This document shows, piece by piece, positions 7,809 to 16,325 of a DNA stretch of 64,000 nucleotides (the stretch's first letter is position 1; each line of letters begins with the position of its first letter). The DNA is from Cytophagales bacterium UBA2561. Its GTDB lineage: Bacteria; Bacteroidota; Bacteroidia; Cytophagales; Thermoflexibacteraceae. A program made the translations under genes and the position numbers. The stretch lies in NCBI GenBank assembly GCA_002340355.1, contig DDLX01000017.1, positions 124,001 to 188,000 of the forward strand. The letters are read 5' to 3'. The notes beneath the pieces were generated by a model. That model was not told the origin of the DNA and made no database searches. It worked only from the letters and a program-made list of their open reading frames with translations.

Positions 7809-9314
7809 TTATTTGGGTGGCTTTTGAACCGATTTATTAGATTTATTTCGGCGATTATTAGGTTTATTTCGTCCTCCTGTGTTGTTTCGATTATTTTTAG
7901 TATTTGCTTTAGGATTAGAACGATTGGGACGATTCGGATTAGATGGCTTGCTTTGTTTGTCTGTGACTGGTTTTCGTCCAATATTCTTCTCGTTATTTTT
8001 ATCAAGCTTTTTAGGCAGACTTTTTGATGTATTGGGCTTTTTCTTTGGTTTTTTAGGCTTATTATCAACTAATTTAGAAGATTTTAACCCTGATTTAGGT
8101 TTTGGTTTTGTTCCTGAGTTAGGAGTCTTTTTCCCTTTTTTAGAACTATGGTTATTGGGAGCATTCGATTGATTTTTTCTACGCCGCTGTCGTCTTCTAC
8201 GATTTCGTTTGTTGCTTTTTTCATTAGGCAAACTCCCTTCCTCTAAACTCAAATCATTTTGCCATTCCGTTTTAACGACAGTGTCAAGTGGTTTATCAAG
8301 TAATTTTTCAGGTTTAATCCCCTTCGCATTAAGGGCTAAAATCTCATTTACTCGTTCTACAGAGACTGGAGTCCATGTATTTTCTTTTTCATAGCTAAAC
8401 CACATAATCTTCCGAAAGATATCCGTTTTCTGGAGATTTAATTTTCCTTTTTGGGTTTCTATGGGCTTATCTCTTTCAATTTTTGGAATATCTTTGAGTG
8501 CATCCATATAAGTTTGCAGTTCATAATTGAGACAACATTTTAGCCGTCCACATTGCCCTGAAAGTTTACTTGGATTCAAAGATAAATTTTGATAACGTGC
8601 CGACATCGTGGTTACACTTTTGAAATCGGTAAGCCACGTAGAACAACACAATTCTCGTCCACAAGAACCTACTCCACCCAATCGCCCTGCTTCTTGTCGT
8701 AAACTAATCTGACGCATCTCTATCCGAATGCGAAATTCAGATGCTAAACTTTTGATTAATTCCCGAAAATCCACCCGCTCATCTGCCGAATAATAAAAGG
8801 TAGCTTTCATATTATCAGCTTGAAACTCTACATCCGACAATTTCATTCTTAGCCCCATTTCCTGAATAATCTGTCGTGTGCGGTACATAGTTGGACTTTC
8901 TCGTTCTTGAACATTAGTGAGAGCATCCAAATCCTTCGGCGTAGCCACCCGATAAATTTTCCGAATATTAGGATCATCTTCCTTAATACGTTTCTTTTTC
9001 ATTTGCAAACGTACCAGTTCTCCTTGTAAGGAAATATATCCAATGTGATGCCCATTCGGTACATCAACTACTACGGGTTCACCTGTAACCACATCCAAAC
9101 CTCTGGGTACACGATAAAATCCCTTACGACTGCCTTTAAAACGGACTTCAGCAATGGGAAACTGTTGTTCAGTCGGTAAATCCATATTACCGAGCCAGTC
9201 AAAAACATCTAATTTATTACATCCGCCTGAGCGACAACTACCTCGATTCTTACATCCTTTCGGAAGTCCATCCGTAGTAGTAGCACACGAAGCGCATGAA
9301 GAACTACATCTCAT
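7809..9314 (-). CDS. ricT: PSP1 / RicT (YaaT-like) regulatory iron-sulfur protein with long basic tail
   Basis: Member of the PSP1 C-terminal domain family; in Bacillus, RicT works in the Ric complex that affects RNase Y-dependent RNA maturation. The body ('FPIAEVRFKGSRKGFYRVP' to 'SGQCGRLKCCLNYEL') carries the family's cysteine clusters ('GSCGRELCCSTW', 'GQCGRLKCC') plus an N-terminal Cys-rich segment ('MRCSSSCASC'). The last about 150 residues are a low-complexity Lys/Asn/Pro/Arg-rich tail, perhaps RNA-binding. An ATG at 9368 would add 18 residues without family character; I prefer the ATG at 9314 because family members begin with the Cys-rich motif. Function in Bacteroidota is inferred. 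Confidence 0.85.
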   Translation of the reverse strand: MRCSSSCASCATTTDGLPKGCKNRGSCRSGGCNKLDVFDWLGNMDLPTEQQFPIAEVRFKGSRKGFYRVPRGLDVVTGEPVVVDVPNGHHIGYISLQGELVRLQMKKKRIKEDDPNIRKIYRVATPKDLDALTNVQERESPTMYRTRQIIQEMGLRMKLSDVEFQADNMKATFYYSADERVDFRELIKSLASEFRIRIEMRQISLRQEAGRLGGVGSCGRELCCSTWLTDFKSVTTMSARYQNLSLNPSKLSGQCGRLKCCLNYELQTYMDALKDIPKIERDKPIETQKGKLNLQKTDIFRKIMWFSYEKENTWTPVSVERVNEILALNAKGIKPEKLLDKPLDTVVKTEWQNDLSLEEGSLPNEKSNKRNRRRRQRRRKNQSNAPNNHSSKKGKKTPNSGTKPKPKSGLKSSKLVDNKPKKPKKKPNTSKSLPKKLDKNNEKNIGRKPVTDKQSKPSNPNRPNRSNPKANTKNNRNNTGGRNKPNNRRNKSNKSVQKPPK

Positions 9315-9654
9315 AAATTTCTGATAAAAATTAGCAATTCTCAATCTTATGAATCCGTCAAATGACATTTCATATCGAAGAATTACGTGAAAAATTAGTG
9401 CCTAAATTGCTTTTAAAGCTTTTGATTAACTATTTCTAAGTAGTTTTTGCCTAGCAATTTATGCCCAGCAAGATAATTTTTTTGTGTAGATTTTCATGTT
9501 TTCAAGCATATTTCTTTTTGTTGATTCATTTCGAGATCTTCTCAATAAGTAAATGTATTTTAAATTTTACTTCTAATAAATTTTGAAAAATATTGATTAC
9601 CAGATTTTTACAAATGTAGAATAGTTGTCAATTCTTCAAATATAAATTATCATT
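9315..9654. other. 340-base intergenic region
   Basis: AT-rich spacer between two minus-strand genes. It holds the alternative ricT start at 9368 and a weak inverted repeat (TAAATTGC 9403-9410 with GCAATTTA 9454-9461). No ORF or strong promoter was seen. Confidence 0.4.
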
Positions 9655-10152
9655 TTAGCTTTCCCAAGTAATTCCATATCCTGTATCATTTTCCATAATT
9701 ACTACTAGTATTTGGTCAGAGATTGTATGATTTACATGAAAATCAAAAATGGCAAATACATTATCATTAGGATAAAACCCTATTCTTTGGATATAAATTT
9801 TTGAGAGTAATTGTTTTTCACTACTAACTTCTTTATTTGTCTTATCTATTAATGAATCAAGTTTATATGTCTCAAATTCTTCTATATAATATTCCAAGTA
9901 CGCTTTAGCTATTCCACCATTCTTAAAATCTGAATCAATGAATTGACGAGCTTCTTTTTCAAAATCTTTGATGTTATTGATGAAATCATCAATCTTTAAT
10001 AATTGCTCGTAAGTGGGTAATGCTCGCCTGTTCATATTTAAATCTAATTCAATTTTTCGATTTTCATAAAAAAATTTACCTTCGTAATATTCTTTGATTT
10101 TTTCAAAATCAATTTCACCAAAAAAATCTGATTTGTATTTATTCATTTTCAA
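9655..10152 (-). CDS. Small acidic protein, possibly DUF2004/immunity-like
   Basis: 165 residues, soluble, no signal peptide. N-terminal 'FGEIDFEKIKEYYEG' and the central helical part ('YEQLLKIDDFINNIKDFEKEARQFI') followed by a C-terminal strand region ('DNVFAIFDFHVNHTISDQILVVIM') remind me of the DUF2004 family, members of which occur as immunity proteins in polymorphic-toxin loci. No toxin gene lies next to it here. Starts at ATG 10152 or the second ATG at 10146. Function not established; the family link is from memory of its pattern and needs a profile search. Confidence 0.6.
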   Translation of the reverse strand: MKMNKYKSDFFGEIDFEKIKEYYEGKFFYENRKIELDLNMNRRALPTYEQLLKIDDFINNIKDFEKEARQFIDSDFKNGGIAKAYLEYYIEEFETYKLDSLIDKTNKEVSSEKQLLSKIYIQRIGFYPNDNVFAIFDFHVNHTISDQILVVIMENDTGYGITWES

Positions 10153-10489
10153 TATCTCTGTTAGAAAATAGTTTGTTAGTTTTTTTGTTAATACAACTTT
10201 TTAATATTATAGTTTATTGATAATCATATTTTTAATTAAAATTTAAATAACTTCTTAGCTATAATCACTGTCAGTATAAGATTTTAGTATCACAATATTA
10301 TAAATTATTTTAATTGTTGTGAACTGTATTTTTATTGATGACTTTTTACATTCTAGAACAAGACACCACAAACTCTGATATGCAGAAATTTTTAGTTTTT
10401 AGGCATACTTTTGGCATTTTTTGTAATTTCAGGTGTTTTGTTAAAAATATTGACACAAGAATTCAAAAAAGCTCACTCGCCTCAAATCC
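10153..10489. other. 337-base divergent intergenic region
   Basis: Separates a minus-strand and a plus-strand gene, so it must hold promoters for both. A good -7 box, TACTTTTG, is at 10406-10413 for the sensor gene, but no well-spaced -33 TTG is visible. No ORF. Confidence 0.4.
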
Positions 10490-12475
10490 ATGAAACGAGA
10501 CTTCAAGATTAAAACCAAACTCGCCTTTTTTGTATCAGTCATCTTATCCTTGACTGTATTGGTTTGTATGGTTATTGCGGATCGCATTTCTTTTGATTTA
10601 TTACGTAATCAAAAACTAGAGTCTGTTCGACAAGAAGCGGATAATAAATCTCACTTGATCTATGAACACCTGACTGCTGAGAAAGAAGATGTCTTGTTAT
10701 TAAGTCAATTTTCGCAACTGGAACAAATGGTTTTATTGAAGACGCAAATCCACTTAGATTCAGCTCAAGTATTACAAGATACCTACGAAGAAATTCGGCA
10801 AGAACTAGGAGATGTTTTTCTAAAAATAGCAAAACAAAAACAAAACTATTTGAATATCAGATATATTGATGAAAATGGAGATGAAATTGTACAAGTTCGT
10901 AAACGAGATGAAAGTATTGTAATTATTCCCAAAACACGACTACAATATAAAGGAGAGAAAGACTATTTTAAAGAGACGGCAAAACTCACCAAAGGTAAAA
11001 TTTATGTTTCACCATTGAACTTAAACAAAGAATTTGGACAAATCGAAGAGCCATTTTTACCCGTTATTCGATTTGGTACACCTGTTTTTGATACCAAAGG
11101 ACAACGAAGAGGAGTTATTATTATTAATATTCGAGTCGCCGAAGTACTCGAACAGCTCTATCAAAACCATACTGAAGGCAACCTATATCTAATTGATAAT
11201 GATGGTTATTTTTTGTTACATCATGAAAGATCAAAAGAATGGGGGCGAGATTTAGCTCACAAAACCCGTATTCAATACGATTATCCCGAAGATATTGCCC
11301 GACATATCATTTCTCCTGTACCCTATCAAACCGAATACAAAGGCAAAATTTTAATTAGTATGCCTGTATTTGTATCCGATAATCGAAACTATTTCTTGAA
11401 GGTAGTACGGGAATATCCCAAGAGTTTATTCTTTCAAAAACTAAAACACCAGTCATTATTGTTTGCTATTTTGGGGACAATTGTCGTTTCAATAGCTGTC
11501 TTTTTAAGTATTTATCTTGTTCAATCTTACATCAATCAATTAGTACAAATTCGGAATGATATTAAGGATGTGATTGCGGGGAAAAATCCAAAAGCCGTAA
11601 CTGTAAGAGGAAATGATGAGATTGACCAAATTCATCGAAATACCAATTTATTGACTCAAAGCCTATATAAAATGACGGAATTTGCCCAAGCCGTTGGACA
11701 AGGTAACTTTCAGGTCAGTGAAGATTTTGGTACGGATGTCAGTTTAGGAAAAACATTAGTTGAGATGCGAAATGATTTACAACAAGCTGAGAATGAACGT
11801 AAAATTAATAATTGGCTTACCGAAGGACAAAATAATTTCGGAAATATTTTGCGCTCAAGTGCTGATATTGAGGAATTAAGTAATCAGGTTCTATCCGAGC
11901 TAATTAAACATTTGCACCTTAATCAAGGGTCATTTTTCATCCTAAACGAAAACACTAAACAAATGGAGTTAATGGCTGCGTATGCATGGGAACGCAAAAA
12001 ATATCTTCACAAATCCATTGAAAAAGGAGAAGGATTAATAGGGGAGGTCTGGCAAGAAAGTCGTCCTGTTTATTTAGAAGAAATACCTCAAAATTACATT
12101 CGAATTACCTCTGGTTTAGGTGATGCTAATCCCGATAGCCTTTTAGTTGTGCCTGTCAAAAATAGTGAACAGACCATTGGTATTATTGAATTGGCTTCCT
12201 TCCAGAAATTGAAAGAGCATGAGATTGAGTTTGTGTATCGTATTTGTGATATTACAGGAGCTACTTTTGCCTCAATCTTGAATAGTTTTAAAACCACAAA
12301 ATTATTGGAAGAAACACAAAAATATGCTGAACGCCTTCAGATGCAAGAGGAAGAAATGCGCCAAAATGCCGAAGAACTAAGCTCAACTCAAGAAGAGATG
12401 AAACGCCAAATTCGAGACTATGAACGCCAAGTAGACCATTTACAAACTGAACTGAACAAACTAAACAAATCGTAA
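10490..12475 (+). CDS. Membrane sensor: Cache-like domain, HAMP, GAF, C-terminal coiled coil, no kinase
   Basis: 661 residues. Transmembrane helix 1 (about 12-32), extracytoplasmic Cache-like sensor region (about 40-315, 'RYIDENGDEIVQVRKRDES', 'GNLYLIDNDGYFLLHHE'), helix 2 (about 323-347), HAMP-like segment ('IRNDIKDVIAGKNPKAVTVRG'), GAF domain (about 450-590, 'LNQGSFFILNENTKQMELMA', 'KGEGLIGEVWQESRPVYLEE'), then a Glu/Gln-rich coiled coil to the end. No histidine kinase, GGDEF or methyl-accepting domain follows, so the output is unknown; such chimeric sensors are frequent in Cytophagales. It may pass the signal by coiled-coil contact with a partner. Confidence 0.85.
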   Translation: MKRDFKIKTKLAFFVSVILSLTVLVCMVIADRISFDLLRNQKLESVRQEADNKSHLIYEHLTAEKEDVLLLSQFSQLEQMVLLKTQIHLDSAQVLQDTYEEIRQELGDVFLKIAKQKQNYLNIRYIDENGDEIVQVRKRDESIVIIPKTRLQYKGEKDYFKETAKLTKGKIYVSPLNLNKEFGQIEEPFLPVIRFGTPVFDTKGQRRGVIIINIRVAEVLEQLYQNHTEGNLYLIDNDGYFLLHHERSKEWGRDLAHKTRIQYDYPEDIARHIISPVPYQTEYKGKILISMPVFVSDNRNYFLKVVREYPKSLFFQKLKHQSLLFAILGTIVVSIAVFLSIYLVQSYINQLVQIRNDIKDVIAGKNPKAVTVRGNDEIDQIHRNTNLLTQSLYKMTEFAQAVGQGNFQVSEDFGTDVSLGKTLVEMRNDLQQAENERKINNWLTEGQNNFGNILRSSADIEELSNQVLSELIKHLHLNQGSFFILNENTKQMELMAAYAWERKKYLHKSIEKGEGLIGEVWQESRPVYLEEIPQNYIRITSGLGDANPDSLLVVPVKNSEQTIGIIELASFQKLKEHEIEFVYRICDITGATFASILNSFKTTKLLEETQKYAERLQMQEEEMRQNAEELSSTQEEMKRQIRDYERQVDHLQTELNKLNKS

Positions 12476-12553
12476 AAAAAAGCCTTTTTTTTGAAAATTT
12501 CATAAACAAATACCCCTAAAAATATATTTTTTATAACAATAGGCTCTATAAAC

Positions 12554-12584
12554 TTGTTTTTCATAAAAAGAGCATCTAATTTTG
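12554..12584 (+). promoter_or_regulatory. Bacteroidota-type promoter of the sulfite reductase leader
   Basis: TTG at 12554-12556, a 20-base spacer, and TAATTTTG at 12577-12584 match the -33/-7 consensus (TTG...TAnnTTTG) well. The predicted start near 12589-12591 is only a few bases before the leader ATG at 12595, so the transcript would be nearly leaderless, as is common for attenuator peptides. Confidence 0.75.
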
Positions 12585-12594
12585 CATTAAATTA

Positions 12595-12738
12595 ATGAGA
12601 CATTTGTATTCCATGCTGAATTTCCAATACTCTAAATCTGCAGACTTTAAGACTTCTGCCGCTCGTCGATGCGAGTGCTGGTTTTGGTGTTGCCTCTTTC
12701 CAGAGAGGGAAAGGTATATTATGTCTTATTTGGTTTAA
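12595..12738 (+). CDS. Cysteine-rich leader peptide of a transcription attenuator
   Basis: 47-codon ORF (MRHLYSMLNF...YIMSYLV, TAA) too short for usual gene calling. Residues 24-33 read RRCECWFWCC: four Cys and two Trp codons within eight, in the middle of the peptide. The last two Cys codons (12688-12693) end one base before the first strand of a hairpin that competes with the downstream antiterminator. The gene it precedes, 158 bases on, makes sulfite reductase, which supplies sulfide for cysteine. Known logic of amino-acid attenuation (trp, his operons; Cys leaders in Actinobacteria) applied here predicts ribosome stalling at Cys codons when cysteinyl-tRNA is scarce. An internal ATG at 12613 is an alternative start. 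Confidence 0.75.
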   Translation: MRHLYSMLNFQYSKSADFKTSAARRCECWFWCCLFPERERYIMSYLV

Positions 12739-12784
12739 TAAATACTTGATTATCAGTTTTTAATAGCTAACAAGAGCCTTTTCC
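12695..12784 (+). promoter_or_regulatory. Attenuator: protector hairpin and antiterminator
   Basis: GGGAAAGG (12707-12714) has two possible partners. With TCTTTCC (12695-12701) it forms a 7-bp hairpin (12695-12701/12708-12714, last pair G-U). With CCTTTTCC (12777-12784), the 5' arm of the terminator, it forms an 8-bp antiterminator with one G-U pair, extendable by A12706-T12785. A ribosome stalled on the Cys codons just upstream would cover TCTTTCC, free GGGAAAGG and so block the terminator. The three segments are therefore mutually exclusive in the classical 1:2 / 2:3 / 3:4 manner. Confidence 0.7.
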
Positions 12785-12808
12785 TTGATGTAGGAAGAGG
12801 CTTTTTTG
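12773..12808 (+). terminator. Attenuator terminator upstream of sulfite reductase
   Basis: AGCCTTTTCC (12775-12784) pairs with GGAAGAGGCT (12793-12802), ten bp with one G-U, loop of eight, followed by six T. It lies between the leader ORF and the structural gene, where a constitutive terminator would shut the gene off; this is the mark of attenuation. Confidence 0.8.
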
Positions 12809-12896
12809 ATTTATTCTGCCCTTCCTTATTCTTCGAAAACTTCTGATGACTTTCTGTTTTTAAAATTGTTTCTGAAATTCCAAAATGTAAAATACA

Positions 12897-15020
12897 ATGC
12901 AAAGTTTTCGTTCTGAACTCGAAGATTTAGAAAATCCCATAGTCGAACAAGATATTATTGACCTCGCGAAAAAAATTCAACTCTTCCACGAAGGGCGCAT
13001 AGATGAAGAGAAATTTCGCAGTTTGCGATTGGCAAGAGGTGTTTATGGACAACGACAGCAAGGGGTACAAATGGTACGTATTAAAATTCCATTTGGTCGG
13101 ATGACTGCCCAACAATTAACTCGTATTGCTAATTTATCTGATGAATATGCCAGTAGTAATCTTCATGCAACTACTCGACAAGATATTCAAATTCATTATG
13201 TTAGCCTTGATAGAACTCCCGAACTCTGGGCAAAATTAGAACAAGATGATATAACTCTTCGGGAGGCTTGTGGAAATACGGTTAGAAATGTAACAGCTTC
13301 GGGATATGCAGGAGTTGATCCTAATGAGCCATTTGATGTATCGCCATATGCTTATGAAATTTTTCAATATTTCCTTCGAAATCCTGTTTGTCAGGAAATG
13401 GGACGCAAATTCAAAATTGCCCTTTCTTCGAGTACTGAGGATTCCGCTTTTACATTTATGCACGATGTAGGACTAATTCCAAAAACTAAAATAGAAAACG
13501 GACACGAAATTCGAGGATTTAAAGTCGTGATTGGAGGTGGTTTAGGTTCAAATCCTATGTTGGCACAAACAGCATTTGAATTTTTAGAAGAAAATAAAAT
13601 TATTCCATTCATTGAGAGCTTGTTACGAGTTTTTGACCGACACGGTGAACGTGCCAGACGACAAAAAGCCCGTATGAAATTTTTGCTTAAGTCTATTGGT
13701 TTAGAGAACTTATTAGACTTAGCCAAAGCCGAAGAGAAGGCATTAAAAGTCAAAACTTACGAAATTAATCGAGACATTTTACCTGATGTTACCGTTCAAC
13801 CCAAAAACAAGGAATATCGAAAAAAGACCGCTTCTAATCTTGAAAAATATAAATTTTGGTTAGATACTAATATTAAACCGCAAAAGCAAAAAGGGTTTTA
13901 TTCCGTAGCCATAAAATTAACTTTAGGCAATATGTCTTCGGATACAGCACGAGCCTTCGCGGATATTGTTCAAGAATATGCAGGTGATGACATTCGAGTA
14001 ACGATTAATCAAGGATATATTTTACGTTTCGTTCGACCCGAAGCCTTAGCAGGTTTATTTTCTGAATTGGATAGGTTGGGATTAGCAGAAGCAGGTTTTG
14101 ATTCAACGGCTGATATTACGGCTTGCCCTGGTACAGATACTTGTAATTTGGGGATTGCAAGCAGTACAGGAATTGCGAAAAAATTGGAAAATGTTATTCG
14201 AACGGAATATCCTGATTTAGTGAAAGATAATGATATAAAAATCAAAATTAGTGGTTGCCCAAATGCCTGTGGACAGCATAGTATTGCGGCTATCGGATTT
14301 CATGGAAGTTCAATCAAAAATGGCAAAAATTTAGTACCTGCTTTGCAAGTTTTGTTAGGTGGAAGTGTGGGAGTGAATGGCACAGGAACAATTGCCGAAA
14401 AAGTTATCAAATTGCCTTCGAAACGAGGTGCTGATGTATTGAGGACATTATTTACAGACTTTGATATAAACCAAAATGAAGGCGAATATTATGCGGATTA
14501 TTACGCCCGACAAGGCAAAAAGTATTTTTATAATTTGCTCAAGCCATTTGCAGATTTAGAAAGCTTACAACCAAGTGATTACGTGGATTGGGGGCAAGAA
14601 GAAAAATTTGAAATTATCAAGGCAGTTGGGGAGTGTGCAGGTGTAATTATTGATTTGTTTCAAACATTAATGTTCGAAGTGGATGAAAAATTGGGTTGGG
14701 CAAAACAAAATTATGCTCAAGAAAATTATTCGGATGCGATTTATCACGCTTATAATACGTTTATTACAGGAGCAAAAGCTGTCTTATTAGGTAAGAAAAA
14801 AGTCCGATTAAATACACATTCGGCAGTAATGAAAGCCTTTGATACTCATTTTGTCGAAACAGGAAAAACCGATTTTCCGAACGGTTTTGAGAATTTTGTA
14901 TTACAAATTCAAAAATATGAACCTACTCCTGAGTTCGCAAAAAAATATATCAAGCAAGCGGAAGAATTCACAGTTTTGATTCGAGAATTACACGAAAAAG
15001 AGGAATTGGTTTTAGTATAA
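12897..15020 (+). CDS. Siroheme/4Fe-4S sulfite reductase with C-terminal HEPN domain
   Basis: Six-electron reduction of sulfite to sulfide in the cytoplasm. 707 residues. N-terminal half: ferredoxin-like half domain ('GVYGQRQQGVQMVRIKIPFG', 'NLHATTRQDIQIHYV') and first NiR/SiR domain. Second half domain near 340-400, then the cluster/siroheme ligands Cys410, Cys416 (CPGTDTC), Cys454 and Cys458 (SGCPNACG). Residues about 585-707 form an all-helical HEPN-type extension ('NYAQENYSDAIYHAYNTFI'). Sequence alone does not tell sulfite from nitrite reductase; the cysteine attenuator upstream argues for assimilatory sulfite reduction. Electron donor probably ferredoxin. ATG at 12897 is the first in frame. 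Confidence 0.88.
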   Translation: MQSFRSELEDLENPIVEQDIIDLAKKIQLFHEGRIDEEKFRSLRLARGVYGQRQQGVQMVRIKIPFGRMTAQQLTRIANLSDEYASSNLHATTRQDIQIHYVSLDRTPELWAKLEQDDITLREACGNTVRNVTASGYAGVDPNEPFDVSPYAYEIFQYFLRNPVCQEMGRKFKIALSSSTEDSAFTFMHDVGLIPKTKIENGHEIRGFKVVIGGGLGSNPMLAQTAFEFLEENKIIPFIESLLRVFDRHGERARRQKARMKFLLKSIGLENLLDLAKAEEKALKVKTYEINRDILPDVTVQPKNKEYRKKTASNLEKYKFWLDTNIKPQKQKGFYSVAIKLTLGNMSSDTARAFADIVQEYAGDDIRVTINQGYILRFVRPEALAGLFSELDRLGLAEAGFDSTADITACPGTDTCNLGIASSTGIAKKLENVIRTEYPDLVKDNDIKIKISGCPNACGQHSIAAIGFHGSSIKNGKNLVPALQVLLGGSVGVNGTGTIAEKVIKLPSKRGADVLRTLFTDFDINQNEGEYYADYYARQGKKYFYNLLKPFADLESLQPSDYVDWGQEEKFEIIKAVGECAGVIIDLFQTLMFEVDEKLGWAKQNYAQENYSDAIYHAYNTFITGAKAVLLGKKKVRLNTHSAVMKAFDTHFVETGKTDFPNGFENFVLQIQKYEPTPEFAKKYIKQAEEFTVLIRELHEKEELVLV

Positions 15021-15033
15021 TTCTAAGCTGTTG

Positions 15034-15065
15034 AGACTTTCCAACATTGATAATTTGGAAAGTCT
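15034..15065 (+). terminator. Terminator of the sulfite reductase gene
   Basis: Perfect 11-bp stem (AGACTTTCCAA/TTGGAAAGTCT) with a ten-base loop, starting 14 bases after the stop codon, followed by TTCAATC. The U-tract is short. Confidence 0.6.
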
Positions 15066-15169
15066 TTCAATCTAAATAATGTGATATTAAATTTCTGAAA
15101 CTTCTCGGAAGTTAGTATAAATTTTAATATCAATGTAAAACATATTTTGTATGATATTGTCTTTAGTAA

Positions 15170-15366
15170 TACTCTACCCTACTAAAAATAATTTATAAAA
15201 TATATTAGTATTAAAATTATTTAATACTCTTTGTTTATCGGGCTAAAAAGTCATTTTTCCATAGCGGTGGGTTCGCAAACCCATCGCTATGGAAAAATTA
15301 AATTTGATTTAATCTAATTGATACTCAACTATTTACAAATCAATAAAATTTTGGTAGGGTAGAGTG
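15170..15366 (+). mobile_element. Non-coding palindromic mobile element, copy A
   Basis: 197 bp. Starts TACTCTACCCTACTAAAA and ends with the near complement (TTTTGGTAGGGTAGAGTG). A 46-nt imperfect palindrome (15253-15298) sits slightly right of centre. Flanked by 9-bp direct repeats CTTTAGTAA (15161-15169) and CTTTAGCAA (15367-15375), 8 of 9 identical, indicating insertion by a transposase. Too small to encode a protein, so MITE-like. Same orientation as copies C and D. Confidence 0.85.
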
Positions 15367-15388
15367 CTTTAGCAACTTCTAATAAGAC

Positions 15389-15421
15389 AATGGAAACGAG
15401 GTATTCAGTTTCCATTTTTTG
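15389..15421 (+). terminator. Terminator-like hairpin downstream of element A
   Basis: AATGGAAAC (15389-15397) pairs with GTTTCCATT (15408-15416), loop of ten, followed by TTTTG. A second perfect 10-bp hairpin (ATTACTGGTG/CACCAGTAAT, 15444-15480) follows and probably serves the convergent lipoprotein gene. Element A appears inserted between the sulfite reductase gene and these sites. Confidence 0.55.
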
Positions 15422-15507
15422 TTATAAGTTTGATAATCTGAAGATTACTGGTGCTTATGGTAAGTAAATACACCAGTAATTTTAAGTAATTTCTAAATCT
15501 ACAATGT

Positions 15508-16188
15508 CTAGGTAGGATTGGAAGCACCCATAATTTGTTCTTGAAGCTTGATCTCAAATTCACCTTCTTCCAAAATAACAACCTTATCCGCTACATTACG
15601 TAGTTCACCTCCAAAAGTACCTTTCAGAACACCGTTCTCATACCCTGTAAGGATAATTTTGAACTTATCTCCTCCTTTGGTGGCATTAGCAAAGTAGTCA
15701 ATAAATACTCCTGATTTTTTCACTTGATAACTAACATGAAAATGCTTGCCTTGTTCTGGCTTAATTTCATACGGAAAACTAAGCGTTCGAGGATTGTAAT
15801 TAATAATATTAATCCCAATAACTTCACGCAATTGATCACTTGTACCCCGTTGCATAACTACAGCACTATATGAGTCATCCTTTTGACGTTGAAATAAACT
15901 CACCGACGTATTATTAGAAGCAACAAAAGTGGCTTCCATTGTAGTCCCATTTGCCTTGAATCGAATAAAGCCATTATCTTCATCTTTAGTTGCTAAGGTG
16001 CGTCCTACTTTCTCATCTTCACCTTGAGCATCGCCTTTCTCTTGAGCTGCTTCTGTTTGTACATCAGCACTGGGAGCTACATCGGTAGATGTCGTATCAC
16101 TTTCAGTAGTTTTCTGTTGGGCTTCTCCTGAACAAGCTACAAAGGCAAGTGTACTGACAATCAGAAAATATGCAAAAAAATTTTTCAT
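15508..16188 (-). CDS. Predicted lipoprotein of unknown function
   Basis: 226 residues. N-terminal lipoprotein signal with Cys19-20 region 'LAFVACSG' as lipobox, so it should be lipid-anchored in the envelope. Residues 22-65 are a low-complexity Thr/Ser/Asp/Glu/Ala-rich linker. The rest ('NGFIRFKANGTTMEATFVAS', 'KIILTGYENGVLKGTFGGEL') is mostly beta and may be a small barrel or sandwich; the 'GTFSG' type turn near the end occurs in several Bacteroidota lipoproteins of the DUF6252-like kind. No named function. Convergent with the sulfite reductase gene. Confidence 0.7.
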   Translation of the reverse strand: MKNFFAYFLIVSTLAFVACSGEAQQKTTESDTTSTDVAPSADVQTEAAQEKGDAQGEDEKVGRTLATKDEDNGFIRFKANGTTMEATFVASNNTSVSLFQRQKDDSYSAVVMQRGTSDQLREVIGINIINYNPRTLSFPYEIKPEQGKHFHVSYQVKKSGVFIDYFANATKGGDKFKIILTGYENGVLKGTFGGELRNVADKVVILEEGEFEIKLQEQIMGASNPT

Positions 16189-16325
16189 CTTTGTTTGATT
16201 TTTAATCGAGTTTAGTTTTTAGGAAATTTTCGCAAAAATAAAATTTCCTTTTGGGATGGCTAAAAAATTTAGCATTTTTCAGTTTTATATTTCTCATTTA
16301 AATTTTTTTCACAAACTCTTTTTAC

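Noticed and set aside
7824..8172. Antisense ORFs with apparent hydrophobic character opposite the ricT tail
   Set aside because: The Phe/Leu/Arg-rich product is simply the complement of the Lys/Asn-rich low-complexity tail of RicT.
12897..15020. Nitrite reductase as product name
   Set aside because: The fold does not separate the two, but the cysteine-codon attenuator directly upstream and absence of nitrate/nitrite genes favour sulfite reductase.
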